A stretch of 64,000 bases of DNA, from positions 2,046,001 through 2,110,000 of the forward strand of contig JAOVFP010000014.1 in assembly GCA_025738555.1 (NCBI GenBank), written 5' to 3'. Numbering within the stretch: position 1 is the stretch's first letter; each line of letters starts with the position of its first letter. The translations under genes were made by a program, and so were the position numbers. The DNA comes from Cyathus striatus. Lineage: Eukaryota > Basidiomycota > Agaricomycetes > Agaricales > Nidulariaceae. The notes beneath the pieces were generated by a model. The model worked only from the letters and a program-made list of their open reading frames with translations. It did no database searches and had not been told where the DNA came from. Shown here piece after piece: positions 1 through 12,600 of this stretch.

Positions 1-1260
1 AATGCAAGTAAAATGAATCACTGAGTCCTATTAACATAAATCTCTAGGATCCTGTTGGTATCACCGAAGTCTGAACTGATGTGATTCAATTAACACAGAT
101 AATTACGCAGCAAGGATAAACTTGAATTTTTTTTCCATAAGGCTATACCAGGCTATACCTGGAGACCGTTCGAATGGGTTATTTCGACGTGAAGATACTG
201 TCTTGATTGTGACATGCTATTATTTTAATAATATCCATAGGAACATCGATGAAAGGAAGGGTATGGTATCCTATCATAGATTTTATACATAATGAGATGG
301 GGCTTGCAAGGTGTGGTTAATCGCTCCGAGTCCATTTGAAGTTGATAAGATAAACGCCCAGCGCGCTACTTTGTTCGTTCCGGTTTCTCATGCTAGGCGC
401 TGTTCGTCGCTTGCTCAAAGCTCTGTTCGCTTCATACCGTGACTGCCATCTTCTGCTCGTCGACCACACCATCGCAGTCTACCAGGACTCCCGGTTATGC
501 TAAAGCAACAAACAAACTCTAATCTGTCATTCTGGTACCTTTCCCATCACCATAATCGATGTCTACTACTATATTTAGACTCTTCTCGTGTCTTACTACG
601 AACCGCTGTTCTACTTGTAGTTGGTTGGGGGCGGTTGGGTCGTAGAGCTCAGATAGTTATAGAGCGGGCATATGGTAAGCAGTCTTCTTCATTAGGGTAT
701 ATTGATGATTTCAGTTACTCTAGCTATGGGTGAATGTCGATTATTGGCCCCCACTCATTCCCTGCCACCGAGGACTCTGCTCGTTGCGAATAGCTATCAA
801 CACCCTGTGCACACTTTCAACCAGTCATGTATCCGCCACGATGCAGCTTTCGACTCTCCTTAGGGACCCTTGGGCTTTCATCGACATTGTTGTTGGCTGC
901 GCTCCCGCGAAAGCTGGGACGAGCTGTGTGATGGAACGAATAGGTTCGTCCTTTATTCCATGGACTACCTTCATCAACTTACATGAAAATAGATATCTCT
1001 ACTCCCAACCCGCGATGGGACTCCCATTACTCAGCGCCAATCGACTACGCGCTGCTCCCCCACCTTCAATATCCCACCATCACACTTTGTTTCTCATCTG
1101 CAGTCAAGATGCTATGCGAAGCTGTTCTCCGCCCTATGCTAGTGACCGTCATTGATTATTCTGGTGATAATCACGATGCGGGGTATGTTATACTTGGGGA
1201 GTACGACAGGATGAGGAAGGCTCAGAGATGAGGCGAACTTGGGGTGCGAGGTAGAGCTGG
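1..1260. repeat. Diverged duplicate, copy 1
   Basis: This stretch aligns, in order and in the same orientation, with 5385-6560. Shared blocks include the ATGAATCRCTGAG start, the TAATAATATCCAT block (224 versus 5604), the GTGGTTAATCGCTCC block (313 versus 5696), the GGTTTCTCAYGCT block and the CATATGGTAAGCA block. Divergence is high, with many indels, and no long open frame is conserved between copies, so I read it as non-coding. The copies bracket the membrane-protein gene at 2711-3825, which suggests an old tandem segmental duplication. CpG is normal here, unlike the rest of the window. Confidence 0.6.
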
Positions 1261-2710
1261 AGTATGAGGAGGGCATAAGAGATAGACGCGGTCTGATCCA
1301 AAGCAACTATCTGTCGCCTACTAAACTCTGGCGTCTGTCTTCCGGCTCAGCTGTCATGATACTACCGCAAGCCCTTTCCCACCTCATGCGACACCTCGGG
1401 GTCCTTCACACCTGTCGCCTTGCGAGCCATCTCTCGATACACACCGACATCGCTGTGGTCATCGTAGTGTTGCTTATGGATTACCCCCTTCGAATCCTCA
1501 GGTATAATGCGTTACTAGAGGTTGTGCAGTGGGTTGATCCGTCGGTGGCGGAAGCAATCCATCTGTAAATAAAGAAAAAGAAAGGTTCTGTCTCCGAAAT
1601 TGTGTTGCTGGAGGACGTGGTGAAAAAGACGAACGTAGTCACTATCTTAGCAGTGTACCTTCATATGCTGCTCGGTCATTTGCGCCCTCCCGCCATGCCA
1701 CTCGAAGACATCATCTGCCCTACGGCAGCATTAACACTGTACGCGTGCAAATGAGAATACCGGTGTCACAAAGAAAACGTGGTAGATGAAGATATGGGGA
1801 TTGAGGGGGTTGTGAGGGAGGAAGAAAGGGCGTAGCTGATAGGGGCACATAGAGAACGGGAGACATAAGAGGATGGAGGGGGCGTCATTGTCCACCCTAG
1901 ATCAATGTCGACGTTGCATATACACCATCGAGAACCTTGAAATGACGAGGCGAACATGGGGGATGAGGCGGACGCCAGGATGAAACAGACGTGACGGTGC
2001 AGAGGGCGTGTGGGGTGAACGAACGAGTTAGTGGACACAAGCGCAAATAAACGTTCATTCATAATAACCCCGAATGATAATCATGCTATGTTGAACCATA
2101 AGATACCCGAACTTCGCTCTGAATCGAGTCTCGACGCCAATTAGCTCATACGCTCCTTCACTGAGGTCAACTTGCACATCTTAAATGTCTCACTTAGACT
2201 ACATAACAACTTAGAGGACGTTTCCAACGCCCACATATCAGCCATCTTCCGAGGGGTCCTTCATCGTTATTTATTATACTGATACTGCTAACATCGGGAG
2301 TGCAATTGAACGGATGCGCATTTTCCTACCATACCCTCCAAAGACCTAAACTCATGATATACAGGTAGTCGACCTCTATGTCACACCTGCTCCCAGTACC
2401 AAGCAGCTATCTTTCGTTAGCTGCACCTCCACCATGCTTCACCCGGATCGAAATCATAGTTGATAGTTTCCGGATGTAGCAGTCTCCTGAGACTTCCCTT
2501 CGAGAAACCATGTGATTATATAGAAATTTCAGGTGTCCTTTTCGAATCTTCTGCATCATTCCCAACTTCTTTGGTAATGTTTATTTTAATGTGACGCAGA
2601 GGCATACTTCCAATAGTTTGAACTGCGTTATTTACATCTTGCGTCTGCATTCCTGCCTCCTTGAGTGATTGGAGTTTTATGCAAACTGTGACTGAGTTAA
2701 ATGTGATACC
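1261..2710. other. No gene seen; fragments of degenerate array
   Basis: I see no supported gene. 1320-1420, 1640-1730 and 1790-1990 carry scattered units of the degenerate repeat that is dense at 6300-8620: a CAGCTGTC / CCGCC..ACC module and a GATGAGG..GACG-type module. Open frames here are not conserved and look accidental. Confidence 0.4.
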
Positions 2711-3825
2711 CTATGTCCAAGCAGAGTGATTTTTTTTAAAAAAACGAACCAAGATTGCTGTAAGCTGAAGACTTACAACTATTGGTGTAATCCATTCAAT
2801 TACAGTATAATGAAAGTTGCTGTTTGAAAAGAAGGAAACCAATAGCATGAATTCCGTTATGATCTGAAGAGCAGCAGATTCTATCAAAATCCACATAATG
2901 GAAAGTAGTTTTCCTTTGCCAACATGATAATTGGCTGCATTACGGTGTGTACTCCAAATTCGGTAGCTCATGAGTCCAACAGTCGTAATACTCGAAGCGA
3001 ACGCAATCGAATGGTATGTCCGGACCAACCTGTCGAACACAATGACACTGAATATCGAGCCAACCTCAGTATATGCTGCACAAATGAGGGAGCCAGCGAC
3101 TATTCACAACTGTAAGCATGATACTGTAGGGTATTGGCAACTGGCGAGAAATCGTACTTATATTAATTGCAAGTAATATAATTGGCAAAACAACCACCTT
3201 CCAGTTGTAGCTCCATAGTACCCATGTACGATATATCTAACAGTTTTTTTTAATCATTACTATGGAGGCATGTCAACAAGAACCTCACCGCCGCGGCACT
3301 ACCAAGAATTTGTTGAGTTGCACAAAGAACGTCTTTTAGAATATAGTGCCAAGCCTTGAGGTTGCTAAGATATACAGCTGGTCCAGTAGGAGCGATATGA
3401 TTATCAGCATAGCCTTGGAGAAGGCGGTAGCAATTAATAGCGAGGTGTAAAGTTGCGATTAAAAGCATAATAGCAGAAATGCTTATCATGACCTTCAAAG
3501 TATTAACCATTAAATCGCTTTCACTCAAGCCGCGACCAGATATAAAAATTACTTACCGATGTATGGTTGTCCTGCCTTCCCTTTTTATTAGTGGGATTAA
3601 AGTATAGGTACAGTATCACCCCAAAGAGGCATAGGAAGAGACCTAGGTTGCGAGTTAATATGGACTTTAAAACCTTACAGTGCAGCCAGTACTTAATCCT
3701 TACCATATACCAATCCCTGAATCAAGGAATTAATGATTAGCTGACGCATCTCACCGATATTAAACTGAACTTACCTCGAAGTAAGGAGCGAGAAGGTATG
3801 CTTTTTCGAGAGAAATTTGACCCAT
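2711..3825 (-). CDS. Multi-pass membrane protein, six exons
   Basis: A spliced gene on the minus strand: exons 3825-3775, 3716-3704, 3642-3557, 3492-3289, 3236-3158 and 3099-2711. All five introns are GT..AG and 52-64 nt, and the joined frame gives 273 residues with no stop. The start MGQISLEKAYLL follows no upstream in-frame ATG that I could use. Hydrophobic segments lie near residues 20-38, 52-72, 130-150, 150-170, 180-200, 210-235 and 243-262, so six or seven membrane passes. The order of motifs (aromatic LKAWHYILKD loop, TQQILGSAAA, YRTWVLW, a GLMSYRIW helix, a KGKLL loop, IESAALQ, ITPIV) matches a large agaricomycete integral-membrane family of unknown function. The fit to that family is recalled, not searched. 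The C-terminus is short after the last helix. It is the only multi-exon gene here that reads as intact. Confidence 0.75.
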
Positions 3826-5384
3826 AGTTGCTAGTGGCTTTAATGTTTTCGAAGATGAACTAAAGACACCTTACAGGAATTTGTAAGTGTGAAAGGGTTG
3901 TGTCTCGTATTATATGGATCCGGACACTTAGAAACTGCATATCAGATCAAGGGGTTAATACAAGGCAGTTCTGGAACCGAGGTGCATTAATGTAAGTCGT
4001 AATCCATCTTAGTTAATTGTATAGTAGTTGGGGCAATAATTCTGAAAAGCAATGGTTGCTGACTTGGTTGGTTGGTTGATATACATCCCTGTGCAAGGGG
4101 CCATGATTTGTTGTACGAAGCAATGAACAGACCTTCTACATGAATGCATACCAACCCGCAGGGCATCCGGAAATATACGCGCACGTTATTGCTGGTTTCA
4201 GCTTGCACAGTAAAACATTAATTGCTTATAAAAATTCAACATCAATATCCGCTTGATATTTACATTCTACAGTCATTCTACGTAGTAAGAGTCTGGTATA
4301 GTACATGAAATTTATTTTAGTTTGTATATTTTCATATAATACACTGGACTCTTAAGATTTACGAAGTAAGGAAGACTTTGTATTGTAATTCGCACTCGCA
4401 ATGACTGAGTCATTTGGAGGTTCGAGGTAACTGAATATTGCACATATATCAAATAGTGCACACTCACGATAAGTCGTAACGGAATATTGTCATAGACTAG
4501 GGGTAAAGCATTTAATTAAAATTCTCATAAAAAGAGATGGTCCGTGATTTTCCCATGGCAACAATTCTGATTTCTTAATGATATTGCCTGCAAAATTTGA
4601 ATGGGTATAAGCATGCTGCATGCGTTTTTCCACTTGCAAAATAGTTGGATTGAGATGCCCGGCCCGAGTGACTTCGGAGTGTATCGTCTCATATCGTCCA
4701 CCATGATCGCACACGATGTCCTTTATGACTCATCCGACTAGTGCGACATGAACAGCACTATTGACAGACATCTACCGAATTCTAATGCCATAGTTATCGG
4801 ACCCGGAGGAGACGTGCAGACGGAGAGTCTTACAGGGAGAGACATATATGCACATGTAATCCGCTATCGCCCTCGGTGCCGACATCATATCGGTATACAC
4901 AAGTTATATTAACCTCATGTAATCTGCTATCGCCCTTGCGCAGATATCATATCAGTAGGTATTATTCATATCAGCATTTATAATCGCTGACTAACCTAAT
5001 TGTATGGCTGTTCGCAGAGAGTGGTCACCATTAATCAGTTCATCAGTAGCATCACCTACTGACATTACTTTTTCGATTTTTTCGACTAATACTCTGTTCG
5101 ACCGCCCATGACTACTAGTACTATGTACTGCTCTTAACGTCCGCTCAGTGCTCAGCGCTCAAGCCACACTTATCGCCGATTTGATTCGAAGTCTACAGGT
5201 CGCCGATGTTTTAATGCGGCACATCAGCTGGGAGAGTCGATGCGTCTTATAATCGATCTGGAATCAAAAACAACCTCATCGATAATTCCAAGATAAAAAT
5301 AGTTGTGGGTACTTAGCTTATAAGTTATCGTGGCCGTTATTTCACAAGATCGCGCATAATGTTCCTTCTGACCCTTCGACTCAG
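3826..5384. other. No gene seen; one local duplication
   Basis: No convincing coding region. A roughly 50-bp imperfect direct duplication lies at 4842-4898 and 4909-4960 (core ATGTAATCYGCTATCGCCC). The small open frames on the minus strand at 3987-4208 and 4490-4714 lack recognisable features. Confidence 0.4.
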
Positions 5385-6560
5385 ATTTTACGAAATGAAT
5401 CGCTGAGCGCTATGAACGTGGTAGTTGGTGCCATGTATCACTGAAATGAACTGTGAATGTGATTCGATTAACAGAGCCAACTGCCTAGTGAGGGTAAACA
5501 TGATCAGTTCTTACGGCTATAACTAGCTAGAGTGCTATTATTAGTGGGATCGATTGCGAGGAAGAAGAAGCGTACTACAAGTTGGCTCATTCTCACTGCG
5601 TTAATAATATCCATGGGAAGATCGATAAAAGAGCGTGAGTGGTATCCTAAGTTATGATCGATTTTATATTTACTGCGATAGGGCTTGCATGATGTGGTTA
5701 ATCGCTCCAAAGTCAAATGAGCTACAGTAGGTACGCGATTGTGGCCCAGCTGTGAACTTTTGAAGTTGATAAGATTTTGGTAAACGCCCAATGCGCGCTA
5801 ATTGCACTGGTACAATTCCGGTTTCTCACGCTCGTCGCTGTTCGCCTCGGGTTCGGCTGCACTGACTCTGTCCGCTGCTCGTCGTTCACACCATCTCAGT
5901 CTCCCGCTCCTCGCTGGCCCCTAACAATAAAAATACTCTCACAATAGCACACGACATTACTCTGTCACATTTTCTTCAATCAGCGTAAGCTATCTCTTCG
6001 GTATCCCTACTATGTTTAGATTCTTATGTCTTATGAAAAACGGCCCTTCTACTCCTAGCTTGTTGGGAACGATGGGTGATAGAGCCTAGATGGGGACAAG
6101 GCTGGCATATGGTAAGCATTTTTGGTCAATGGGGTCGTTGTGGTTGTCGATAGCCCCAGCCTAATTAGGCCTCATTCAGTGCAATCGTGACTGAAGACAA
6201 CTTGCGCGTCATAAACGTCTTTTGGAACCGTGGAGCTCTTCCGAGAGTCTCGTCATCATCGTTGACTACGCTATCATGAATGCTGGGACGAGCGGTACGA
6301 CGGTATGTGCCCTTTCCTTTCGAGAATTTACATCAGATTACATTATAATAGATAGAGTCTACTCTCGATGACCAACGGGGTGTACATTCCTTAGCGCTAG
6401 TCCACTACCAGCTACCATTCCGCCTCCAGCATCATTTGCTTCATGCATCATATTTCGTCTTCAGTCAGAAAGCTAACTGAAGCTGCTTCCCCACCTACGC
6501 ACGAGCCCGGCGTTGTTGTTGTGCTAGGGAGAATCCTGTTGAGGAGTAGGTGACGTTTGA
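5385..6560. repeat. Diverged duplicate, copy 2
   Basis: Second copy of the sequence at 1-1260, in the same orientation. The same blocks recur: GTGGTTAATCGCTCC, GGTTTCTCACGCTCGTCGCTGTTCG, GGCATATGGTAAGCA. It differs by many point changes and by insertions, for example about 40 nt between GCTCC and GAAGTTGATAAG. Neither copy keeps an open frame. Confidence 0.6.
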
Positions 6561-8620
6561 GAGGACATCGGAATAGGGATGGCGCGGGGGACGAGGCGAA
6601 CGTAGAGGATGAGTCCGAAGGAGACCTTAAGGAACGAGGAGCAAACGAGGTCTTATCTCAGCAGCTTTCCTTCAGTCTTTACCCGACCCCCGACGGGGCG
6701 TCCATTTCCAACCAGCTATCGTCTGCTACCTGTTCCCGCCTCCATCATCCAACTTTCTGCGTCTCGTTAAAACGTACTCGAAGCTGTTTCCCCACCCACA
6801 CCAGAGCCCAGTGCTGCTATTGTACTGTTGAGGATGCCGATGGGGAGTACGTTATAGTTGGGGAGTAAGGCCGGATGAAGAACACGTAGGGGACAAGGCG
6901 GACGTGGGGGATGAGCTCATGAGCATGAGGGAAGGCGTAATGGATGATATAAACGTCGTTCCTCTCCTAGCAGCTGTCATTCTGCGCTTTCCTGTCGACC
7001 ATCCCGCCTACTTTCCTTCACCCGCTCGTGTATGGCCGGCCATTACAGTGCTACTCGACAACCTCATGCCTCAACCACATCAAGGGGTTTATTTCTAATC
7101 GCTGCCATCACCATCTCTCCCTTTCATCACATGCGCGAGTATGGCGTGCCGTTACAACTGTACTCGATGACCTCTTGCCTCAACTACGTCCTACTGCTAC
7201 GCAAAGTCACGGGCTCGAGCAGAAAGGGTGGTTTCTTACACGCTATAAGCCCTGCAACTCTTCCTGCTCGTTACGCATTGGTATCGCGACAGCCATTGTA
7301 ACGCTGCTCGCCTCCCGGGCAACGTCTGCCATAGCTCGTTCATTTCTCCAGGGAGTCCAGGGGATCGGGAGAGGAAGTGAAGGGGTTGTTCGCCCGTGAT
7401 GGAGGTTTGTAGTCGAGGACGAAGAAGCCACTGCTATCGAGACTGTGGTGCTGGACAATGTCGGAGCGGGGAGGGCACGTGGGTCGAGGTGAAGTTGAAA
7501 TCGTACCCCTCGAAAGATCCGTCAGATGATGCTCTCCTACCTCCGTCCTCCAGCTGTCCTACTCCCGTTAAGCGCTGGTCCATCGTCAGCCGTTACAAAG
7601 CTACTCGAAGACATCATCTGACCTACGACAGATCCCAACGTATATGTCCGCCGATGTCATAAGGACAACGTGGGGGATGAGAAGGGCGTGGAGGGTTAAG
7701 GTGATTTGTGAAGGATGATGGGCATGTGGGGGGTGGCGAGGTTATGTGGGGTGGCGAACACGTGGGGGATGAGGAGGATGTGGCCGATAAGGAGGAAATA
7801 GGGGACGAGGAAGACTTCATGCACAAGGGAGAATCCAGATGTGACGAGGAGAACGCGGGGATGAAAGTTACAAGCCTTATGTGCGCATGGAGCGTGGTGG
7901 ACATGAGGTCGTATATCTGTTGTCTCCTGGCACACACGGTGCTGTCACCACAACCCTTCTTCATTTGCCACTGTCCATCCATCTTCACCACCCTGCCTTC
8001 ATTTTCTCTTATTCCTCGCTGGCATCTCGACAGGCGTCACAAGCGTTTCTCGAATACATCTTCTACTTCACGTCAATGCTAAACCTCGTTCCGTTCAAGA
8101 AGGAGACATCGTATGTACTTGCTAGTGCTGCAGTCTCGTCAGTGGTCACAATCAAAGATATCTCCGAGGTTCGGGGGTGACGATGTAAGGGTTGTTAGTC
8201 GGTGATGGAGGTGATGTTGCTCAGGACAAATTGCGACGGATTGAGATGCAGCGGGGTGGGATGAGGACAATGCAGGGGATGAAGAGGGTAAACGTACAGT
8301 CGCATTGCTTACAGCTATCCTTCGCGTGCTGCTATCGCCCCACCGCCTACCTTCCTTGCGCGCAGTTGTCCTTCGGCTGTTACGACGCTAATCAAAGACC
8401 CCTTCCAGCCCAATGCTGCATTGATGTGACAGAGTCTTAAGTTATCCGGTAAGCGGGGTGGTTTTTCCGGGGATGGGGGCGACGGAGCTCAGGAGGAAGA
8501 AGATACCGTTACTGCATCGGGATGAGCTGCAGGATGAAGCGGGAGATAGGAGGACGTGGAGACGAGAATATCGAAGGACTATAAACAGGAGTAAGACGCA
8601 GAGAACATGGTTCTAAAATT
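6300..8620. repeat. Degenerate GC-rich tandem array
   Basis: Two short modules alternate with irregular spacing. One is pyrimidine-rich (CAGCTRTC...GC...CCGCC.ACCTTCC; seen near 6410, 6711, 6970, 7550 and 8311). The other is purine-rich (GATGAGGAGGACGTGGGGGA-like; near 6560, 6895, 7680-7850, 8240, 8520). The open frames on both strands are by-products of this composition. Copies also occur at 1320-1990. Confidence 0.5.
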
Positions 8621-9449
8621 AGGGCATAGGATAGGATGAACGTTGAGGGAACATCTTGTTCTTCTAATTGGGGTCGGGTATATGCTGCGAAGGGTGCTAG
8701 TACTGCATCTATTTCGTTTGTAGGGGGAATGTATGCCGTTCACAAAGGAGGCTTTTGTAACGTCCAGAGCTGTTTCGAGTCTTCGGGTGTTATTACTCAC
8801 CTCATCCGTGGGCTCGCCTGTGGGTCAGTGATTGAAGGAACGGATGCGTGATTCGGGGATATCTACTACACAACTTGAGACGTCAATTGTGTCGCAGCAG
8901 ATGTAGAGGGGGGGAGGGTAGTTTGGGTAGGTATGGGAATGATGGCGGGTTGGGAGCAAATCGTTGTAACATGGCCTCGCTGTTCGGTGTACAAAAGATT
9001 CACGACGTATTGGATTACACAAGATGAAAGCAGTTCGTGTTCACTTAGATTTATTTTCTGTGCTGACTCGTTTCGGCACGCTTTCGACGGCGAACCAATC
9101 GTAAAGACCATCAAATTAAGGAAGACCGGAGCAAGTTTACTCAAAAGCATGTGTTGTTCTCGTGCGGGCGCAGGGTTTGATCGAAATCATTGGAAACTGG
9201 CTTCATGCATGCACCTTTAATTGTGATATATATCGTGGTGCTCGCGCAGATAGGTGGCGACAGGTATTAAAGAACTCCCATGCCCGATTGTTCATTTCTG
9301 GAATACAGATAAAAATAAAATTTCCGCATGTAGAAGACATGCCACGAACTAATATGCCAGGGTATATATAACAAGGGTAAATTCACGTTTATTAACAATC
9401 AACTGCACTATCTTCACCTGCTAAACATCGACCTGCGTTCTGAAACAAT
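8621..9449. other. No gene seen; end of CpG-normal segment
   Basis: No gene that I can support. CpG is still frequent here (for example TCGTTGTAACATGGCCTCGC at 8961) and falls sharply after about 9480. Confidence 0.35.
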
Positions 9450-9628
9450 ATGACCTCTGGGGCTTTTGCAAACTCTCATGGCTTCGTTGTTAAAAAGCCA
9501 ACAATGATTGAAACACAGGTAGCTTGTTAACTCAGTTATTGAAATCATACTCTTGAATTGATTATGATTTTAAGATAAATAATAATAGCCAACCAAAAGG
9601 TGAAATACTTTCACCACTTCGGAACACT

Positions 9629-12600
9629 ATGGCTTGCACAAGTCAGAACTTTGTGGGACAAGAAACATATCTTGAGAAACTTTATGAACAGTTTGGCTAC
9701 AGGAATACTACTGCTAAGTCAGGAAGAAAATTGTTTCTCTTGCATGGAATGGGTGGCATTGGAAAGACCCAAATCTGTTTAAAATTTTGTGACCAAACAG
9801 CTGAATAGTAAGCATGACTTTAACTATTAACAACATTCTAATTACCATTTAATAATAGTTTTTCTCACATCTTTTGGATTGATACAACATCAGAAGATAC
9901 TGTAATACATAGTCTCAAGGATATTTATTCACAACTTGCAATTCCTGGTACTCAAGCATCTTCATTCACCTGTGCTACAGTTTTGTACCAGATTTCTTCT
10001 CTCAAACCTGAATGGCTTTTAATTTTTGACAATGCTAATGTCTCTCCTGAAATTATGGAAAGTTTTCTTCCTCCTGGAAATGCAGGAAATATTCTCATAA
10101 CAAGCAGAAATCCTGCACTTAGAAGAGTGACTACCCATCAAAATTCAATGGAGGTAGCTGGAATGAATGAAACAACTGCTATTGAGTTGCTTTTAAAAAC
10201 TAGTGGAGTTACAGAGAAGAATACAGAGAAAGCACAACAAATAGTTCAAATGCTATACTGTCTACCATTAGCCATTGATATGGCAGGTGCATACATTACT
10301 AGAACACAATGTGACTTAAATGAGTTTAGTGAAATTTACAGCAAATATAGGATACAGCTACTGAAAGATAACAAATTTCAAGGATCATCAAAATATAATA
10401 AATCAGTTTACCAAACATGGGAAATTTCAATTGAGAAGATATTGGAAATGTGTAACAATGCACAAGATAAACTGACAGCAGCAGCAGCACAATATGCCAT
10501 GAGTTTACTGAATATATTTACATATATGCATTACAATGACATATCTCAAACAATATTTGAAAGAGCTTCCAAATATTACCTACAAAATGTACAGATATTT
10601 GATAATGACACTATGCCTACATATTTACCAACCATGAATTGTTCTATTCTAAACATTGATGATGTTGGAGATTGGAATAGCTGGTTATTTAGTGAAAGTA
10701 TTGGATTGCTTCTATCTTTCTCATTGGTAAAGAAAACTACAAGTGAATCAATGTACAGTATGCATCCATTGGTACAATCCTGTTGTGAAGATAGATTATC
10801 TTTGAAAGAAAAGGAATTATGGATGTTCAACACTGCAGGATTGATTCTAAGCTCAGTTTCTCTAGAAGACACTACTGAAGAGTACATATATCAGAGTTCC
10901 ATTTTACCTCATTTCATTCAAAATCAAAAGAAATATAGAGATTCATGTCCAACAATATATTATGATGATATATTCAAAATATCAGCAGAGATGCTAAAGA
11001 ACAGTGGAAAACATGATATTGAAGAGAAATATAGAATAAGAATTATACAATCCAACTTGGAGGAAATAGTAGCAGATAATAACTTCATAACTAATTGTCT
11101 GCATAAGATTGAAACTAAATACTTGAATGAACAAAATTTGGAAGATTTAAAAAAAATGAGGAATGCATTATCTATGGTGCAAAGTCTAGCAAACACATAC
11201 TGGAGACAAGGGAAATGGACAGATGCAAAGCAGTTGCAGATTAAGGTACTGGATATGAGGGCCCAAAAACTTGGTCAGGAGCATCCTGATACACTCACAA
11301 GTATGGTAGATTTGGCAAGCACATACAAGAGCCAAGAAAAATGGAAAGATGCAGAGCAGCTGCAGATTAAAGTACTGGAGATGAGAACCAGAATTTTAGG
11401 TGAGGAGCATCTCAGTACACTCACAAGTATGGTGGATTTGGCAAGCACATACAAGAGACAAAGAAGATGGACAGATGTAGAGAAGTTACATATTAAAATA
11501 CTGAAGATAAGGTCCAGAATTCAAGGTGAAGAGCATCCCAGCACACTCACAAGTATGGCAGATTTGGCAAGCACATACAAGAGAAAAAGGAGATGGACAG
11601 ATGTAGAGAAATTGCATATTGAGTTACTGGAGATAAGATTGAGAATTCTAGGTGAAGAGCATCCCAGTACACTCACAAGTATGGCAGATTTGGCAAGTAC
11701 ATACAAAAGGCAAGGGAGATGGATAGATGTAGAGAAGTTGCATATTAAGGTACTGAAGATGAGATCTAGAATTCTAGGTGAAGAGCATCCCAGTACACTC
11801 ACAAGTATGGCAGATTTGGCAAGCACATACAAGAAGCAACAGAGATGGACAGATGTAGAGAAGTTGCATATTGAGGTACTGGAGATCAGATCCAGAATTC
11901 AAGGTGAAGAGCATCTCAGTACACTTGCAAGTATGACAGATTTGGCAAACACATACAAGAGGCAAAGGAAATGGACAGATGCAGAGCAGCTGCATATTAA
12001 GGTGCTGAAGATAAGATCCAGAATTCAAGGTGAAGAGCATCCCAGTACACTCACAAGTATGGCAGATTTGGCAAGAACATACAAGAAGCAAAGGAAATGG
12101 ACAAATATAGAGAAGTTGCATATTGAGTTACTGGAGATAAGATTGAGAATTCTAGGTGAAGAGCATCCCAGTACACTCACAAGTATGGCAGATTTAACAA
12201 GCACATATCAGAGCCAGAGGAAATGGACAGATGCAGAACAACTGCAAATTAAGTTACTTGAGATCAGGATTAGAATACTTGGTCAAGAGCATCCTAACAC
12301 GCTTATAAACATAGCTAATTTGGCAATGATATACTGCAACCAGGGAAAATGGACAGATGCAGAGAAGCTGCATAGTAAGGTACTGGAGGTGAGGTCTAGA
12401 ATTCTAGGTGAAGAGCATCCCAGTACACTCATAAGCATGGCAGAGTTAGCAAGAACTTACAGGAACAAAGGAGGATGGATAGATGCAGAGCAGCTGCAGA
12501 TTAAGGTACTGGATATAAGGACCAGAATTCTGGGTGAAGAGCATCCTAGTACACTCACAGGTATGGCAGATTTAGCAAGAACATACCAGAGCCAGAGGAA

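Noticed and set aside
497..1568. Series of 80-140-codon frames at the left end
   Set aside because: The second copy at 5385-6560 does not preserve any of them, so there is no sign of coding constraint.
11521..12121. Minus-strand frames of 103-115 codons with internal repeats
   Set aside because: Antisense shadow of the TPR repeats of the NLR-like gene.
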